From Cadophora sp. MPI-SDFR-AT-0126 (Eukaryota; Ascomycota; Leotiomycetes; Helotiales; Ploettnerulaceae), in NCBI GenBank assembly GCA_020747065.1, contig JAGMVK010000002.1, positions 372,001 through 436,000 on the forward strand: a DNA stretch of 64,000 nucleotides, in the 5' to 3' direction. The notes beneath the pieces are model-generated. The model did not search any database. It worked only from the letters and a program-made list of their open reading frames with translations, and was not told the DNA's origin. The position numbers and the translations under genes are program-made. Every line of letters starts with the position of its first letter. The stretch's first letter is position 1. Below, in pieces: positions 1 to 13,013 of this stretch.

Positions 1-103
1 GAGGCGTTGTGGTGTTTCTCTGAATACCCTCGATTTTTGGTGAAGATTTTGCCCGCCAAGACGCTAAAAGTCGAAGCGAGTTGCCACTTGAGGGGATAGT
101 CTA
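1..103 (+). mobile_element. Possible 3' end of a Ty3/Gypsy-like pol, cut by the window start
   Basis: The first 100 bases have ordinary GC content and one open frame (frame 1) that ends at TAG in 'ggggatag'. A purine run (ttgaggggat) closes the segment. Purine runs of this kind often precede the 3' LTR in fungal Gypsy elements. Base composition changes abruptly to RIP-type AT-rich DNA right after it. I see no diagnostic motif in the short peptide, so the assignment rests on layout only and is uncertain. Confidence 0.3.
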
Positions 104-900
104 TAAATAATTGTAAATACCAATCCTATTACTATCGTATTCACTTCTTATAGCAGGTCTACTACTTACTTCTTTATCCGTAGCACTCGCCAGAAGCTCT
201 GCATAATAACTACTAGTATAATTCCAGGAAGGAAAATACTAAGGAAGCTTAGGAATACACTAAAGATAATTAGAAACTAGGAATATTATAATATAAGTAC
301 GCTTAGGTAGATAGTAAAGTTAAAGTTAGGACTAAGAAAGGCTTAGATAATAGTAAAGCCCAGAAGAAAGTCGCGGCTAAAGACTCAGCCGGGATTAATA
401 ATATATAAATAAAGGAGGGGAATAACTACTGAACCACTATTGAAGATAATTGTACTAGCTAGGTATATATTAGCGAAAAGATTAAGAATAAGCGAGGGAG
501 TATTAATAGTGCCTCGAGCTATAAGAATGGCAGTAAAGAAAGCTATGAATTTAAATTAGTAAGTTTAATAATATAATAGGATATAAATACTAAAAAATAT
601 AATTGTAATCGCAATTCTAACCTTAATACAAATTATATAATCTGAGGTATCATCTATTATAGCTTACTCTATCTATAACCGCGAGTTTAGTAAGCTATAA
701 AGCTAATACTGAATTACTTAACTTAATCGAGCTCGCAGTAGTATTCCTTCTATATATACTATTTTAGCTCTTTATTCTGTTATTAAGTTATATACTATTA
801 GTAGCACTAGCCTCCTTTGCCGTGCTTTCTGGGTCCTTCTTTTTTTATTTTAGTATTACCCTTACCTTACTAATTCTTTAGCTTATCCAGCTATCCCAAA
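104..900 (+). pseudogene. Decayed coding stretch, polar/acidic low-complexity, unrecognised
   Basis: About 280-570 can be read on the plus strand in one frame with few stops, all TAA/TAG/TGA of RIP type. The inferred peptide is rich in Lys, Asn, Ser and Glu, like a disordered C-terminal tail. No domain is recognisable. About 700-900 is pyrimidine-rich and could be the promoter region of the next relic. The start of this interval could also include an LTR belonging to the segment before it, but I could not define LTR ends. Confidence 0.3.
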
Positions 901-907
901 TAACGCT

Positions 908-1560
908 AGTAAGACTACTAATAAGTATAAGCACTGGGAGGAACTATAATATATTGTAATACAGACCCGCGTACGCTCCAAGAAGTACTAGGATACAAGT
1001 AAGCTTGTCTCTGATTGCTTTCTTAGTAAGCTATACGGCAATTAGTATAATAATACTAATAGTCAAGGCGTTTAGTCCAGAAAGAAGGGTATAGACTGGT
1101 AAGGGAAGAATCTCATTTATATACTGGATACCAAGAGAAAGAGTATATATACCGATTGCCTTAGGAAGATTATAGAAATACACGTGAGCTTCCTTATTAG
1201 TATAGATAATATAAGTGCTAGAGAGAAAATTTGCATAATGTATCTCTAGATTAAGAAAATAAATAGAGCTGGAATAAACCCTATGTATAGTAATATAAGG
1301 CAGAAGATTATTTTCGTGCTCCTAGGTCCAGGGAGACCTTAGTATATTGCAAATAGCTTCTAATACTGATATTTAGTTATTAGCCTGAGCTCTCACTTAA
1401 AAATAATCTCTATTGCACTTTGTTCTAATTACAGAGAATTTACGCGTAGAGATATATTACTACTTAATAGAACTTTGCGTAAGGAAAATATATAATACAT
1501 AGTCTTCTTATTTACTTACTTCTACTTTCTATCTTTATTATCTATAAATCTTTAATATAA
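908..1560 (+). pseudogene. RIP-degraded gene relic, unrecognised
   Basis: A single plus-strand frame runs for about 215 codons, broken only by TAA/TAG/TGA codons that C-to-T change of CAA, CAG, CGA or TGG explains. The peptide is mixed polar and hydrophobic, with a hydrophobic Phe/Tyr/Leu-rich patch near 1500-1550. I do not recognise a family. Further coding-like sequence follows at about 1560-1850 in another frame, which could be a separate exon. The call is that it was once coding; the function is unknown. Confidence 0.4.
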
Positions 1561-1849
1561 GATCTGGAAATATACTAGCGGGCCCCTAAACACTATAAAG
1601 ACGAAATCCTATATGCGAAGGAAGACGTCAGCTAATTAATTAGGAAGAGAATTATAGTTTCCCTAAAGCAGGACTAAATTACTAGAAGACTAGTAAGTAA
1701 GATTACGAAGATAGAAGAGGTAGTAAGACAGCTGGTATGTAATGCTGATTGCGAAGAACATTATTATATAGTAAATGATATCAAAGATTAGTTCAGATAG
1801 GGAGAAGCTTATATTAAGGGAATATAGCGATTTATATTCGTTTTCAGAA

Positions 1850-2380
1850 TATTGAAATTAGTTTGTACTATTACGTGCTTATACGTAATAAAGATACAGG
1901 CTTCTTATACGTGCTGCGCTAAGATAAGAGCATGACTTGTAAAGTAGCGTTAATTACGTATTTTCTCTATTGTATCCTTGCTTTTTTTATCAAATATCTT
2001 AAAACTTGTTATCCCGATTCTATAAAAATATTACTATAGTATCCTAAAACTATCTTATCTACTATACTAAATCTGTCCATAATATCTTAAAAGACTTTTC
2101 CTAGCCCGACTCTTCCTTAACCTTACTTAGCTTTAAATAAGCTATAAAACTCAATTAGTTATTCCCTTACGCTAGACGCGTTAGTATAATTATTACCTCT
2201 CCCCTCTGACGCGCTATCTAGACTACTCTTACCGTATTTCCTAGTATCCTTGATAAATAGTACTTTAATTCTAGTTCTAGATACGGTATTAAGAATAGCG
2301 CGAGTATTATAATTAATCTACTCTTATAAGAGCGGAGTGCACTTACTTATAATACTAGTTCCGATTAAGTAGTATTAGGA
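1850..2380. other. AT-rich RIP-mutated stretch with no recognisable feature
   Basis: TpA-rich sequence between two coding relics. I found no long same-frame stretch, no LTR and no inverted repeat here. Confidence 0.4.
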
Positions 2381-3766
2381 AAAGCTTTCCTAAAGCTAAA
2401 TTTTAAAGACTTAGGGAAGAGTTAGCTATTGAAGGACAGTATATTTACTATAAATAACGAAGTAGTGCATAAGTGGGCTAAGAGAGTGCGAAGAGGTCTA
2501 GTAGAACTAAGTGCCCTTATTATAGGTAAAGTAGTAACTTCCGCTAAGTCGTGAATACCTTATAAGTTATCTGCAATGGAATAGAAGATTCTACTATTAA
2601 TCCTAATAGTAGTAAGCTTATTTAAATAAGCTACTAGTCTGTAGGGATATTCTAATACGCTTCTTACTCTTTAAAGATGAATTTCTAAGTTAATTAGTAT
2701 TTATAGAATTCTAAAATCTTCTAATATACAACGATTACGAGCTCAAAGACACCGGATGAAGATACAACTCTATTACTCATCTTATAATAGTACTCTCACG
2801 ACCTTGAGGTGAGGCTTGGACTATCTGCTTTTAACAGTATACTATAGCTAGCTTCTGGGGAAGGTTGAAGTATTCGTTGACCCATAATAGTTAGTACTTT
2901 ATATATCGCGGCTTAATAATCCGGTATTAAAGATATTTATATAAGATATAGTTATTATATTAGAATACTTGGTCTATATACTAGCTGCTGTTATTTTCGT
3001 TAAGAGACTTAGTAAGTTCTAAGAGTTAATATATAAACTAATTCATTTGCATCTACTATATGCTCATGTAACCTAGCATAATTTTAATCGACTATATACA
3101 CTTCCAATACAGTACGGTTATACTAGGACTAGTACTGGACTAGTAAATCAAGTATTTTAATTAGCAGATTTATGTAGAGCTGCGTCTTTTTTACTTTAGA
3201 TAATATTATATTATATATAAGGTAGGCGTAACTTAGCTATTAGTATTGTAAGGCGGTAGCTTTTATAGTTGCAAAGGGTATAGGGAAAATTATATAATAT
3301 AGTAATACCAACGATATTAATAAATATATATAGTACTCTTACTATGGTTATTTAGTAGGGGGATATATAAGGATAAAGTAGGGAATAAAGTTTAGAGTAG
3401 GTAAAATTCCACGTTTTAATTATAGACGCTATCTAAGGACGAAATAAATATCTTTTACAGAAATAGAAGAGGGCCCCTTTATTCACTATTACAGCTTTCG
3501 TAAGCTACTATTAAAGTAGAGTGCTATTAATATCTGTCGGATACTTAAATTAGTAGAATTATTAATTTTTTAATAGAAAACTTATATACTTATTATATTA
3601 CTACGTAAATATTCGCAGTACGGACATAATAGTTTGTTCTTGTAGCGTCCTTCGTACACTAACTTATTAGTGGAGGATTAGTAGAGGATTAAATATTATA
3701 AAAGAGTAGTATACTACAGGTATACTAGTACTAATTGTTTCGCTACTAACTATTTCTTTAGTCTAA
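2380..3766 (+). pseudogene. Gene relic, 5' part, split by Gypsy copy A
   Basis: Plus-strand coding-like sequence with RIP-type stops. The best-preserved frame covers about 3410-3766. It reads directly into the 4-bp target duplication of Gypsy copy A. If the element and one GTAT copy are removed, the same frame continues at 15647. Family not recognised; the peptide is rich in Tyr, Ile, Leu and Arg. The frame resuming across an 11.9 kb insertion shows that a gene-like sequence was here before the retrotransposon. Confidence 0.45.
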
Positions 3767-3770
3767 GTAT
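3767..3770. repeat. Target-site duplication GTAT, left of copy A
   Basis: GTAT directly precedes the LTR end and is repeated at 15643-15646 on the other side. In element orientation it reads ATAC, the same as in copy B. Confidence 0.8.
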
Positions 3771-3956
3771 TGTGAAAGAGTAGAGTAGTGCCGTTAAGTG
3801 CATAGTAAATAGGGGAATAACTCGCGCATAGACTAATTAGGTAATAGAAGTAAGAGGAAGAAGATAATAATTACTAGTCTAGTAGCGCTAACCTATTTAT
3901 CTACGGCCAGAATAGAAAAACAAAAACCCTTGTAATAGGCCTTTGACCTTATTATA
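3771..3956 (-). repeat. 3' LTR of Gypsy copy A (186 bp)
   Basis: Matches the LTRs at 15457-15642, 29412-29597 and 41099-41284 along their whole length. The outer end (tgtgaaagag on the plus strand) is intact. The inner end has C-to-T/G-to-A changes (ttattata where the 5' LTR of the same copy has ccactaca). Confidence 0.95.
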
Positions 3957-4068
3957 TATATCTTTCCCTAGTTTAGTAGTTATCCCTTAATTGCAATAAT
4001 TCTATATATAGTATAAAGAAATTAAGAAAAGAAGAGCTAGTCTTACTCCCTAAGTCTTAGGTTATTAA

Positions 4069-6639
4069 ATTATATGCCCCTTGTTTTATTCCTATATACT
4101 TCCTCTGCAAATAGTAAATCCTCCTTTAGTACTTTTTGAAGTACTTCCTTACTTAGCTTATTTATATTTACTTTTATTTTTAGTATAGATAGTCTTAATT
4201 TATTTACCTTTTTTTAAGAAAGTAATAGGATTTTTCTTTAAAAGCCTTTTTCTTAATTCTATATACTATTTCAAATACCTCTAATTGTATCCTTAGTGCT
4301 TTCCTTCTTTAATTCTTAATATACTTATACACTGCCTCCTAATTACTCCTAAGTACAATATTCCTTTAAGCTATTACCGCTAGTGAACTCTATTTATAAT
4401 AAGTAATCTAAGTATTAGATAAGGCTCCTAAGTTAAATACCTTTATTATAGTAGTAAACTTAAAGGGAATTGCATTATACTAGTTAGGTAACCTAAATAA
4501 TATAACTTATAGAGTAGTGAAATCCTTATAGGTATTAGCTAGATCTCGCTACGAATTACTTTTTACTACTTTAAGAGACTCCTCGTTATCTTATATAGTA
4601 ATAAATTAGGGTAAAAGCATTTATTAAATAATTATAGTAGAACTAGAGGACTTATGCGGGATCTTAGGTAAGGTAATATATATATCCTCCCTATTACATA
4701 GTATTTTAATCTAATCTATCCCTAGTACCTTAGTATCCTTTTATATAAAAATCTAATCTATAATCCGATGTATATAATAATCAGTATCTTATCCCCTAGC
4801 CTTAACTTGCTTTTATTATTTATTTAACTTATATTATATCCCCTTATAGATAAAGGTATAATTAGTCTTATTCTCTTAATTTAGTAAAATACTTCCTTGA
4901 ATTATCGCAGTCCTGTGATTAGTTACTAGAATCTGCGAAATATTGATATTAATATAATAGAAGTAAGTACTATCTCCTGGAATAGTATACTTAGCGTAGT
5001 AAAAGTAGCTAACTAACCTTCATGCTTTGTTAGGGTAAAGGGCGGTATAGAGTATATAATACGCAGGGTCCTGACGTATAAGTTACTAAATAACTAAAAA
5101 GAATATATTACGTAATTATTTAATGTTTTTTTTACTATTAATTTTCTAAAAATAGTACTAATATATATTAGTTTTTTCCAAGATTTTATTACTTAGTGAT
5201 AAATTAAACTACTATTTGAAAAGACCGCGAATAATCTACTTATCCTATTTCTACTATAGTAATATTAACAGGTCTTAGGAATTCAGGATTAGTTTCTAAT
5301 TAAACTTAAAGATAAGCGCTTCTCCTTATTACTAAAACTTATATAGCTCAAGTTTATTTAAAGGCCTAGGTAGCTAATTAGTTAATTAAAACTAATTATA
5401 TATTTCTAGATTTATTTTTAATTTCCCTATTTCTAATCTCTAGTTATATACCTCTTATAAGTACTTAATAGTAAGCTCCTCTAGTAATCTCTTTATATAA
5501 AGCCCTATATAGCTAGCTATTAAGCGCAGGTATTAATAGCACACTTATTAATATTTTAGTATTTGCTCTAGGAGTTATATATTTACTATAAGGAGTAGTA
5601 TTTTTTTTCCCCTAATAATTAATTTTTAATTATTTAAAATATTCTTAAAGTATTTATACTTCTATTTACTATTCTTAGTATTACTTACCCCTTTCTTCTT
5701 ATAATTCTTTATCTCTTTTCCTATCTTCTTTATCTTTTCCTTATTAATTTCAGCTCTTTTACTTAAAGTAATACTAAACTCTTCTATAATTACTACTCTT
5801 ATTAATTAATCGGATCTTTAAAGTAGATTAATAGTAATAATAATGATCTTGCTACTGATTTCCCTTACTAAGTGAGCTAAATACTCTAATTTACTTATCC
5901 CTTGCAACGAAGTTACTTTACTAACTTCAGTGCCTATACCTAGTAAGCTTAGTAATCCTATAAATTATCCTTTCTTTATAAAGCTACTTACTTTAGGGCG
6001 TATTCCTATCCTTTTCTATATACTTTCCGATATTTCTTCTAAGGAAGTACTATTAATTTTTTCTTATACTACCTTTATTAGATCCCCTATAATAACCTCT
6101 TTTATATTTAATATACCTTATTTACTTAGTCTTATAACCCTCTTTTATACTTTAATATTTACTTATACTCTAGCCTTTTCTAAGAATATCTTTTTTAAAG
6201 CTTTACTATAGTTTATTATAAATTCAGTTAATTTAGTTATTAACTAATCTTATATAGCTTAATTAGACTAATTTCTCATAGTTCTAGTATATACTTTCTA
6301 AAAGCGATTCCTTTTTTTAGTATTTATAGTAATAATAAAGTAAACCTTAGCTTAATTAGACTCGAATTTCGCCTTACTTATATATGCTTTAAAGGCTCCC
6401 GATCTTTTTATGTAATTATAGACTTATTTAATTAAATCGCTGATCCTATTATAATACTTTATTATCTATTTAAGTACTTAAGATTAAGTAGTATATTAAT
6501 TTTCCGCTAATATATTTCTTAAATATAAGATTATATTTTTAATACTAGCAAAATTCGGTAATATAATTACTACTAGCGTGTTTACTCTAATTATACTCGT
6601 ATCTTTATTTATATTTATTAGTAGGATTTTTACTTATAT
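4069..6639 (-). pseudogene. Gypsy copy A ORF3: sense frame after integrase, dioxygenase-like (tentative)
   Basis: Counterpart of the 857-codon frame of copy B at 38415-40985. The minus-strand reading agrees with copy B, for example a G-D-S-T-Y-F segment followed by Y-I-N (ancestral H-I-D is inferred from RIP-type changes), then I-T-L-P-K-I-P-H about 100 residues later. The spacing and residues resemble the HxD...H iron site of 2-oxoglutarate/Fe(II) dioxygenases, but I cannot confirm the fold. The frame is broken by many TAA/TAG codons. Copy A often keeps Gly or Glu where copy B has Lys, so the two copies complement each other for reconstructing the family. Plus-strand open stretches here (such as 5930-6211) are shadows. 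Confidence 0.55.
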
Positions 6640-7042
6640 ATATACTTTAAAAGATTTATTATTGAAAAAAAGTTAATTCTTTATAAAAAAATCACGCGAG
6701 TTATTAAATTATTAAATAAAGCTGATTTTACTTAAGAATTATTTGTTTTATTTTCTATTATAAGTAAATAAATTAATAGAATTAAAGTAAATTTCCTCTT
6801 TTTTTACGCCTTTTAGCTCGTAATCTCTTACTAATTTATTTTTCTTTTTACCTTTTTTTTACTATTCCTCTTAAATTCACTTTTTTTTCTAGCGCTCTTT
6901 TTAATATAAGAGACTATTCCTACTCTTATTTTCTTCTAATTTTCTTTTAACTTTTATAATAATTTTTCTTTTATACTAGATTATCTTTTACTAGACTTTT
7001 TATTCCATACTCCTCACTTACTTTTAGTACTTACTCTCTACT

Positions 7043-8692
7043 ATAGCGCTAATCTAGTTACTAAAACTTATTACTATAACTTATATTAAATACTACTTTC
7101 TTTTTAATCCTAATCTAGGAATAATATATATTTAAAATATTATATCTAATTTCTATAATAACTATACTATTTATTTATTTAATTACATCTTTAGTACTTT
7201 AATTGTAGTTATTAATAAGGATATCCTAATTAAAATAAAAGTCGTAGATAAAATATGTATTAACTTCTTCCCTTATCTTTAGATTTATAAAGGATATATC
7301 TTTATTAGTTATTTTTTCTTTAACCCTAATAACCTTTACTTTAAATTCAGTAATAAAAATCTAACTAGTGATACTAAAATCAAGTATAATTCCTTTACCT
7401 TAAACTTCATTACTCTTAAGAATTATAATAATTATAAGAAATAGCTCTTTAGACTATTCTTTACAAGTAGCGACTTTATAACTATTACTAATAAGAACTC
7501 CCTTTAATACTATACTAAGTCTTATACTACTTTCGCTACTACTTCAGTAACTCCTAGCCCTTTAACTACTCCTACTAAGGCTACTACTCCCTCTAAGACT
7601 CCTAAGAAGAGTAAATCTAAGACTACTTCCGTACTTAAGCTATCTATTATTATATTTAAGAGTAAATCTAAGACTACTTCTAAGTATAAGGACTAAGCTT
7701 TTAGTAAAGATAAGAATAAGGAAAAGGTAAAGTTTAATAAATATATCCTAAATACTAATAATAATAGATTTCCTTATAATACTTTAGATAATTATAATAG
7801 TTTCCTAATTAATAGTCTTATATTCTTTTTTAATAAAGATAATAGATTTAATAGTAAATATAGTAAGCTAATATATAAAAAGAAGAAAAGCACTATTACT
7901 TAATCTTATAAAAAAATCTCTACTATTAGTCTATATTCTATTCTTAAGGTAAAGGATCCCGCTACTAAGACTTTTATTAAGACTTCTAAGTTTAAAATAA
8001 AGACTAATTCCCTTACTTTTTTATATACTACCTAAGCTAAAGCTAAAATCTAAGATAGAGATCTTGCTTAAGCCCTTACTAATTCTATTACTAAAGCCTT
8101 AAACTCCCTAATCACTACTTTAATTACTAATATTACTAACTAAAAGTTACTTTCTTTAAAAGTTTAGAAGCTTATTACCGCCTATAATTAAAAGTGTGTC
8201 TACGATAATTTAATATAGTACTTAGTCCTAAAAGACCCTAATAGTTTTCTTAAGTAATACTCTTTATATTAGATCCTCTAATACATTTACTATATTAAGA
8301 AGACTTATTCCTATATTAAATCTAGTAATAAAGATAGTACTACAAAGGGATTTCTTTACTTTTACTTAAAGTATATAAAGAAGACTTTTTAAGAGGCTCA
8401 GGATTTTTACGCGAAGACTATTAAGACTATTCTTATAAGACGTATTACCGGAAAATCTAATAATAATACTAGTACTGTAAATACCGAGTACCTAATTACT
8501 AGCAAAAAAGATCCTTTAGCTTACTTCTCTTATAGTTCTAAGACTTCTATTACTTAAAGCTATAAAATAGTAGCTTTTATAAATAATAATAGTTAATTTA
8601 ATAAGTACTTTAATAGTAATTAGTATTCTTATATTTACTCTTTAGTATAAGATATAATATTTAATATAATCTTAACTTTTAATCCTAAATAA
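7043..8692 (+). pseudogene. Gypsy copy A antisense ORF (550 codons including stop)
   Basis: Runs opposite to gag-pol. It begins with ATA-GCG-CTA where copy B has ATG-GCG-CTA, a RIP-type loss of the start codon, and ends at TAA 8690-8692. It covers exactly the same 1650 nt as the copy B frame at 36362-38011, in register. Internal stops are nearly all TAA/TAG. The peptide is basic and Ser/Thr/Lys-rich in the middle (a run of short P-K-T and S-K-T motifs), with a more conserved C-terminal third. No known domain recognised. Antisense ORFs between integrase and 3' LTR are known from some plant Ty3/Gypsy elements; homology to those is not claimed. Confidence 0.7.
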
Positions 8693-8933
8693 TTAATAAA
8701 ATTTAGTATAAAGTACATATAATTAGTATAATTAAACTAAATAAAATGAAATATATATAAATAAAAACCAAATAACTCCTGTAGTGAAATAACTAATTAC
8801 TTCTTATGACTTTTTTTATACTTATAACCTAATCACTAGGCTTTCCTTTTCCCTACTTTTAATTTACCTAGCCCTTTAGATTTCTATTTTACTTATTAGG
8901 TAGGTAAAATACTCTTAGTACCCTTATTACTTA

Positions 8934-11900
8934 ACTTAATTCTTTTATAAAACTATAATTGTAAATCTCTTATTATTTAATATTACTACTTTTTTTCTTT
9001 TTTTTCTAAATTAATTACCTTTTATAAAAGTCTTCCTTAAGTAACTAAAGCTAAGGCTAAAAGTTCTTCTTCCTTCCTCTCTTTATTTAAGCTTAATTCA
9101 TCTCTAGACTTGATTTCCCTAATAGGCTCCGTGCTTTCTAAGAGTATATCTTTACCTAGTTTTAGCTCAGAATTAATAAGCTCCTAAACGGAATCTTTCT
9201 TTCAAAATACCTTTAATTAACTTCCTAAAAATATACCTTATAACTAAGTCTCGAATAGTTTAGTAAGAAAGTATATTTCCTTCTTTAAAAGCACTTTATC
9301 TACCTTATATAATCCCAGTTATTTATAGCTAAATTTAATTTTAAATAATATATTCACTTCCTACTTTATATCATATAGTAGTATAATATTATTTGTAGTA
9401 ATTTTAAAGAAATAAATCCTTTTACTTATATTAAACCTATCTTTCCATATAATTTATACCCTCTTTTATCTAATAGTAGCTTCTTTAAGATTCTTATCCT
9501 AAATTTGAATTTATTAAGCTTGTAATACTAGTAAATCTAATTCTAATTTAATATTCTCCTAGTCCATTATCCTCTAAGTTAGGATAGTAAGCTTTATTAA
9601 TAGAACGGCCTCCGACCTATACTATATCCAAAAGGGTGTTTTATTAATCGTAATTTTGATAATACAGCGATTAATTAGCAGAACTATATGTAGATTCCTT
9701 ACTCAGTTACTTAATCCTCCTTCTATTATCTTAGTGAATCTATTAATTATAGGTTTATAGCCTCTCTTAACTATATTATTAGTAAGCGCATAATAAACTA
9801 AGATCATAACTCTCTTAATCCTATACTTTTTAATAAGGTACTTAATTTACTTCTTATTCTTAGGCCCCTTATTTACAATAAGCTTTTTGAAAATCCTATG
9901 TTTATAAATAATATTTTCTTAAATAAAATCTGCTATTATTATAGAGGTCGCGTTAGTTAGGGCCCTAGCCTTAATTTATCCTAAAAAATCGTCCCTAGTT
10001 ATAATTAAATACTACTTCCTATATCTTGCAAGTAAGTAGATAACATTTATTCCAACCTTAGCTTATAAAGCGCTTATTTAGGTAAAGTAAAGAATCTCCT
10101 TTAGTCTTATAAAATCTCTAAATTAATAGGCTTTATATATAATTATATATTCCTTTATATTCAAGTAAAGAATATCCTAGAAGTATCTTTTAATAACTTT
10201 TTAGTAAGTACTTTCTCTTTCTTTATAACTTAATTTCTTGTGTAAGGACTAAAAAATAGTTTACCTCTTATTTTAATTATTCAAGACTTATTGGATTAGG
10301 AGCCCCTTATTAACTCTATAATAGAGTATCCCTAAGCGTACTATATAATTCAATGCCCGCTACTTAAATATTCTGAAATCGATTAGATCTATTTTATTAG
10401 GCCTTTTTAGTATTAATAGAAACTTTGCAATTAATCTAAAATCCAGACTTTAGTATTCTTTTAGTTACAAAGATACTTTATTTAATTAGTACTTTATTTA
10501 AATCTAGCTAAATTAAGTATTAATGAAATCATTAATATTTACTTCCCGCGCTTTAGTATCTAACTCTTCCTAACTTATAGGGCGTCTTAAAAGCTTATCT
10601 GCTATAATGTACTTAGTCCCGAGTATATAGCGTACTTTAAAATCGAATAATCTTATTTAAGTAATTTATTTAGTAATTAAAGCTTTAAAGAGATTTAAAG
10701 TATTTTAGTTTAATTAAGTTATTAAGACTATAGTATTTATTTTTAGAATAAAATACTATTTAATTAGGGCTTCTTAGACTTTCTTTAAAACTTTTAGGAC
10801 TTTATAATACTCTCTTTTAGTAGTATTATAATTTCTTTTTACTACTAATTATACTTTACTATTATACTTAATAAGATATTTCTTTTTCTTTTAGTCCAGT
10901 TACATAAGGATCATGCCCCACCCTTAAAGGCTTGTATCTATAATTAGTACTACTTCCTTAGTACTTTTAGAAATATCTAATTATACTAAAGCTAAGGCAA
11001 TTATCAGCGCTAACTTTAGTTTATTTATTACTTAAATTTTCTAATTACGGAAATCAAATTCCATTCCTTTCTTCAATAGAAGATAGAGTAATTCTACTTT
11101 TTAAGTATAGTCTTTAATCTAAATCCAGTAGTACTTATAGATCTTTAAAAAGGCTTGGACTTTAGTTAAATTCTTATATTCTCTTTAATTTAAAATCTTA
11201 ATTATTTTCTTATTATCTGGGGATTTTTTCTTTATAGTATATATAAATCCTATTAGTTTTAGTCCTATAATCCTAAACTAAGACTTTAGTCTAATTATAG
11301 TTCTTACTTTTTCCATATCTAAGAGTACTAAATTTAAATTAATGAAATATTTAAGTATAAATTTTTATATTCTTAGTATTAATTTCTTATTATTATAAGT
11401 AGAATATAGTCTTAGTATAAGTATATTATTAATAAATATTTATACTTATGCTAATTTATGATTTTTTAGAATTATCTTTCTTACTTAATAGAATTAAGTT
11501 ACTGAATTAATTATTCCTTGAATAAGTGTAGTATATTAAAGAAATCTGAAAGGAATTTAGAAGACTATTAAGTCTTAGCTATTAGGGTATAGAGTTACTT
11601 AATTATAGTTGGAAAAGAAGTTAATTAGGGAAGTAATTACGTAATTAGTAAAGTTTTTAAATATCTCCTTTATATTAGGAGGTAGATTCGTATCCCTTAT
11701 TATTACTATATTATATTTTATAACTATATTAACTATATAGTAAGCTTCACTTTTCTTTTTAATTAAAAACTATTAATTTTTATAAGGCCTATACTTATAT
11801 TTTAATATTCTAGCCTTTAATCTCTTATTAAGTATATCTTTAATATACTTATGTAAATATTTTAGGATCGGGAATCCTAGTAATTACCACGCCTAGTAAG

Positions 11901-12354
11901 GTACTATGCAAGTCTCTTATAAAGGGTAAATATCCTTATAAATCTTTCTATATTTTAAGAAGTTAAATACGATTATAGTCTTATACTAGTATAATATCTT
12001 AATTAAAAGCTCTTTCTTTTAAAGCTATAGTTCTTTCTTAAAATTTATTCCTTCTAACCTTTTTAGTATTAATCTTTATCCTCTAGATAACTCTAAGAAC
12101 TTAGAAGTAATTTACTTATTAAACTCATGCAATAGCTTAAGAGGACTCCGCTATTTTTCCTATATTAGTCTTATTTGCTTCTAATCTAGCTTTTCTTTAA
12201 GCTTTAATCTATTAGAAATACTTTTTTAAATAAGTATAATCTTATTTATTTTTCTTTTATATACTCTTTAAATACTAATAGTAGGAAAAAACCGCTTTGC
12301 CTAAATTAAAGAAATTAAATCCGTTTTTTTAAATATAATTATACTATTCCCTCT
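8934..12354 (-). pseudogene. Gypsy copy A pol: reverse transcriptase, RNase H, integrase
   Basis: Aligns position by position with copy B pol (32700-36120). The RT active-site motif around 11429-11440 reads F-I-N-N in place of Y/F-x-D-D. In the integrase, the three acidic residues are replaced: N in V-I-Y-L-L near 10047, N in L-I-V-N-K-G-P near 9880, and K in V-K-R-G-Y-K-P near 9769. All are single G-to-A changes on the coding strand. The frame has many RIP-type stops. Gene order RT-RNase H-integrase identifies Ty3/Gypsy (Metaviridae) rather than Copia. Confidence 0.85.
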
Positions 12355-12573
12355 ACTGAATACTAATACTAAGAAAATCCTAACTCCTACTGTTTAAACT
12401 TAATTAAATACTACCGCTATTTAGTTCCCTTTTTTAGTAAAGGATTTACTAGAGATACCTACTAATACGCCCCTAGCTACTCTTTTCCTAAAAAGATTTC
12501 TGACTCGAACTTTACCTTAGTTAAATTAGCTACTTTAATTATAACCTACTTTATTTACTTGTTGTTAACTATA

Positions 12574-12964
12574 GTAGTGAATTAGCTACCTTTATTATAA
12601 GAAAATAATATTAAGTTACTGATAATAAAGAGCTGCCTAAGGATTATATTATTTTTAACTTTTTCTAATATAAAGAAATTCCTAGTAATTATAATACTTT
12701 TTATTTTTACTACTATATTCTTATATAGTCCTCTAAATTTCTTATACTCTTTTAAATATCTAACTATTCCTAAATTAGGATTAAGGTATATAAGTAATCC
12801 TGTACTTATAACTACAGATAATAGAATAATATTAGGCTTTAACTTATAATTAATTAAAGCTATTATAATTATTAAGCCTATTTGAACTTTAACCTTAGGA
12901 CTTTGAATTACTAGTAGTGCAGGATTTTCTAAGTTACTTATTATTCCAATTAATCTTACGCTAA
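12574..12964 (-). pseudogene. Gypsy copy A aspartic protease region
   Basis: Defined by its co-linear position with the copy B protease (32090-32480), where a retropepsin-like segment is readable. It is more degraded here. The small plus-strand open frame beginning at 12964 is a shadow. Confidence 0.55.
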
Positions 12965-13013
12965 TGTCCTTAGCTACTCTATTTACTCTTACTTTAGGTT
13001 CCCTAACTTACTC

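Noticed and set aside
5930..6211. 93-codon plus-strand open frame
   Set aside because: Lies antisense to ORF3 of Gypsy copy A, which has a matching frame in copy B; the open frame is a shadow of T-rich sequence.
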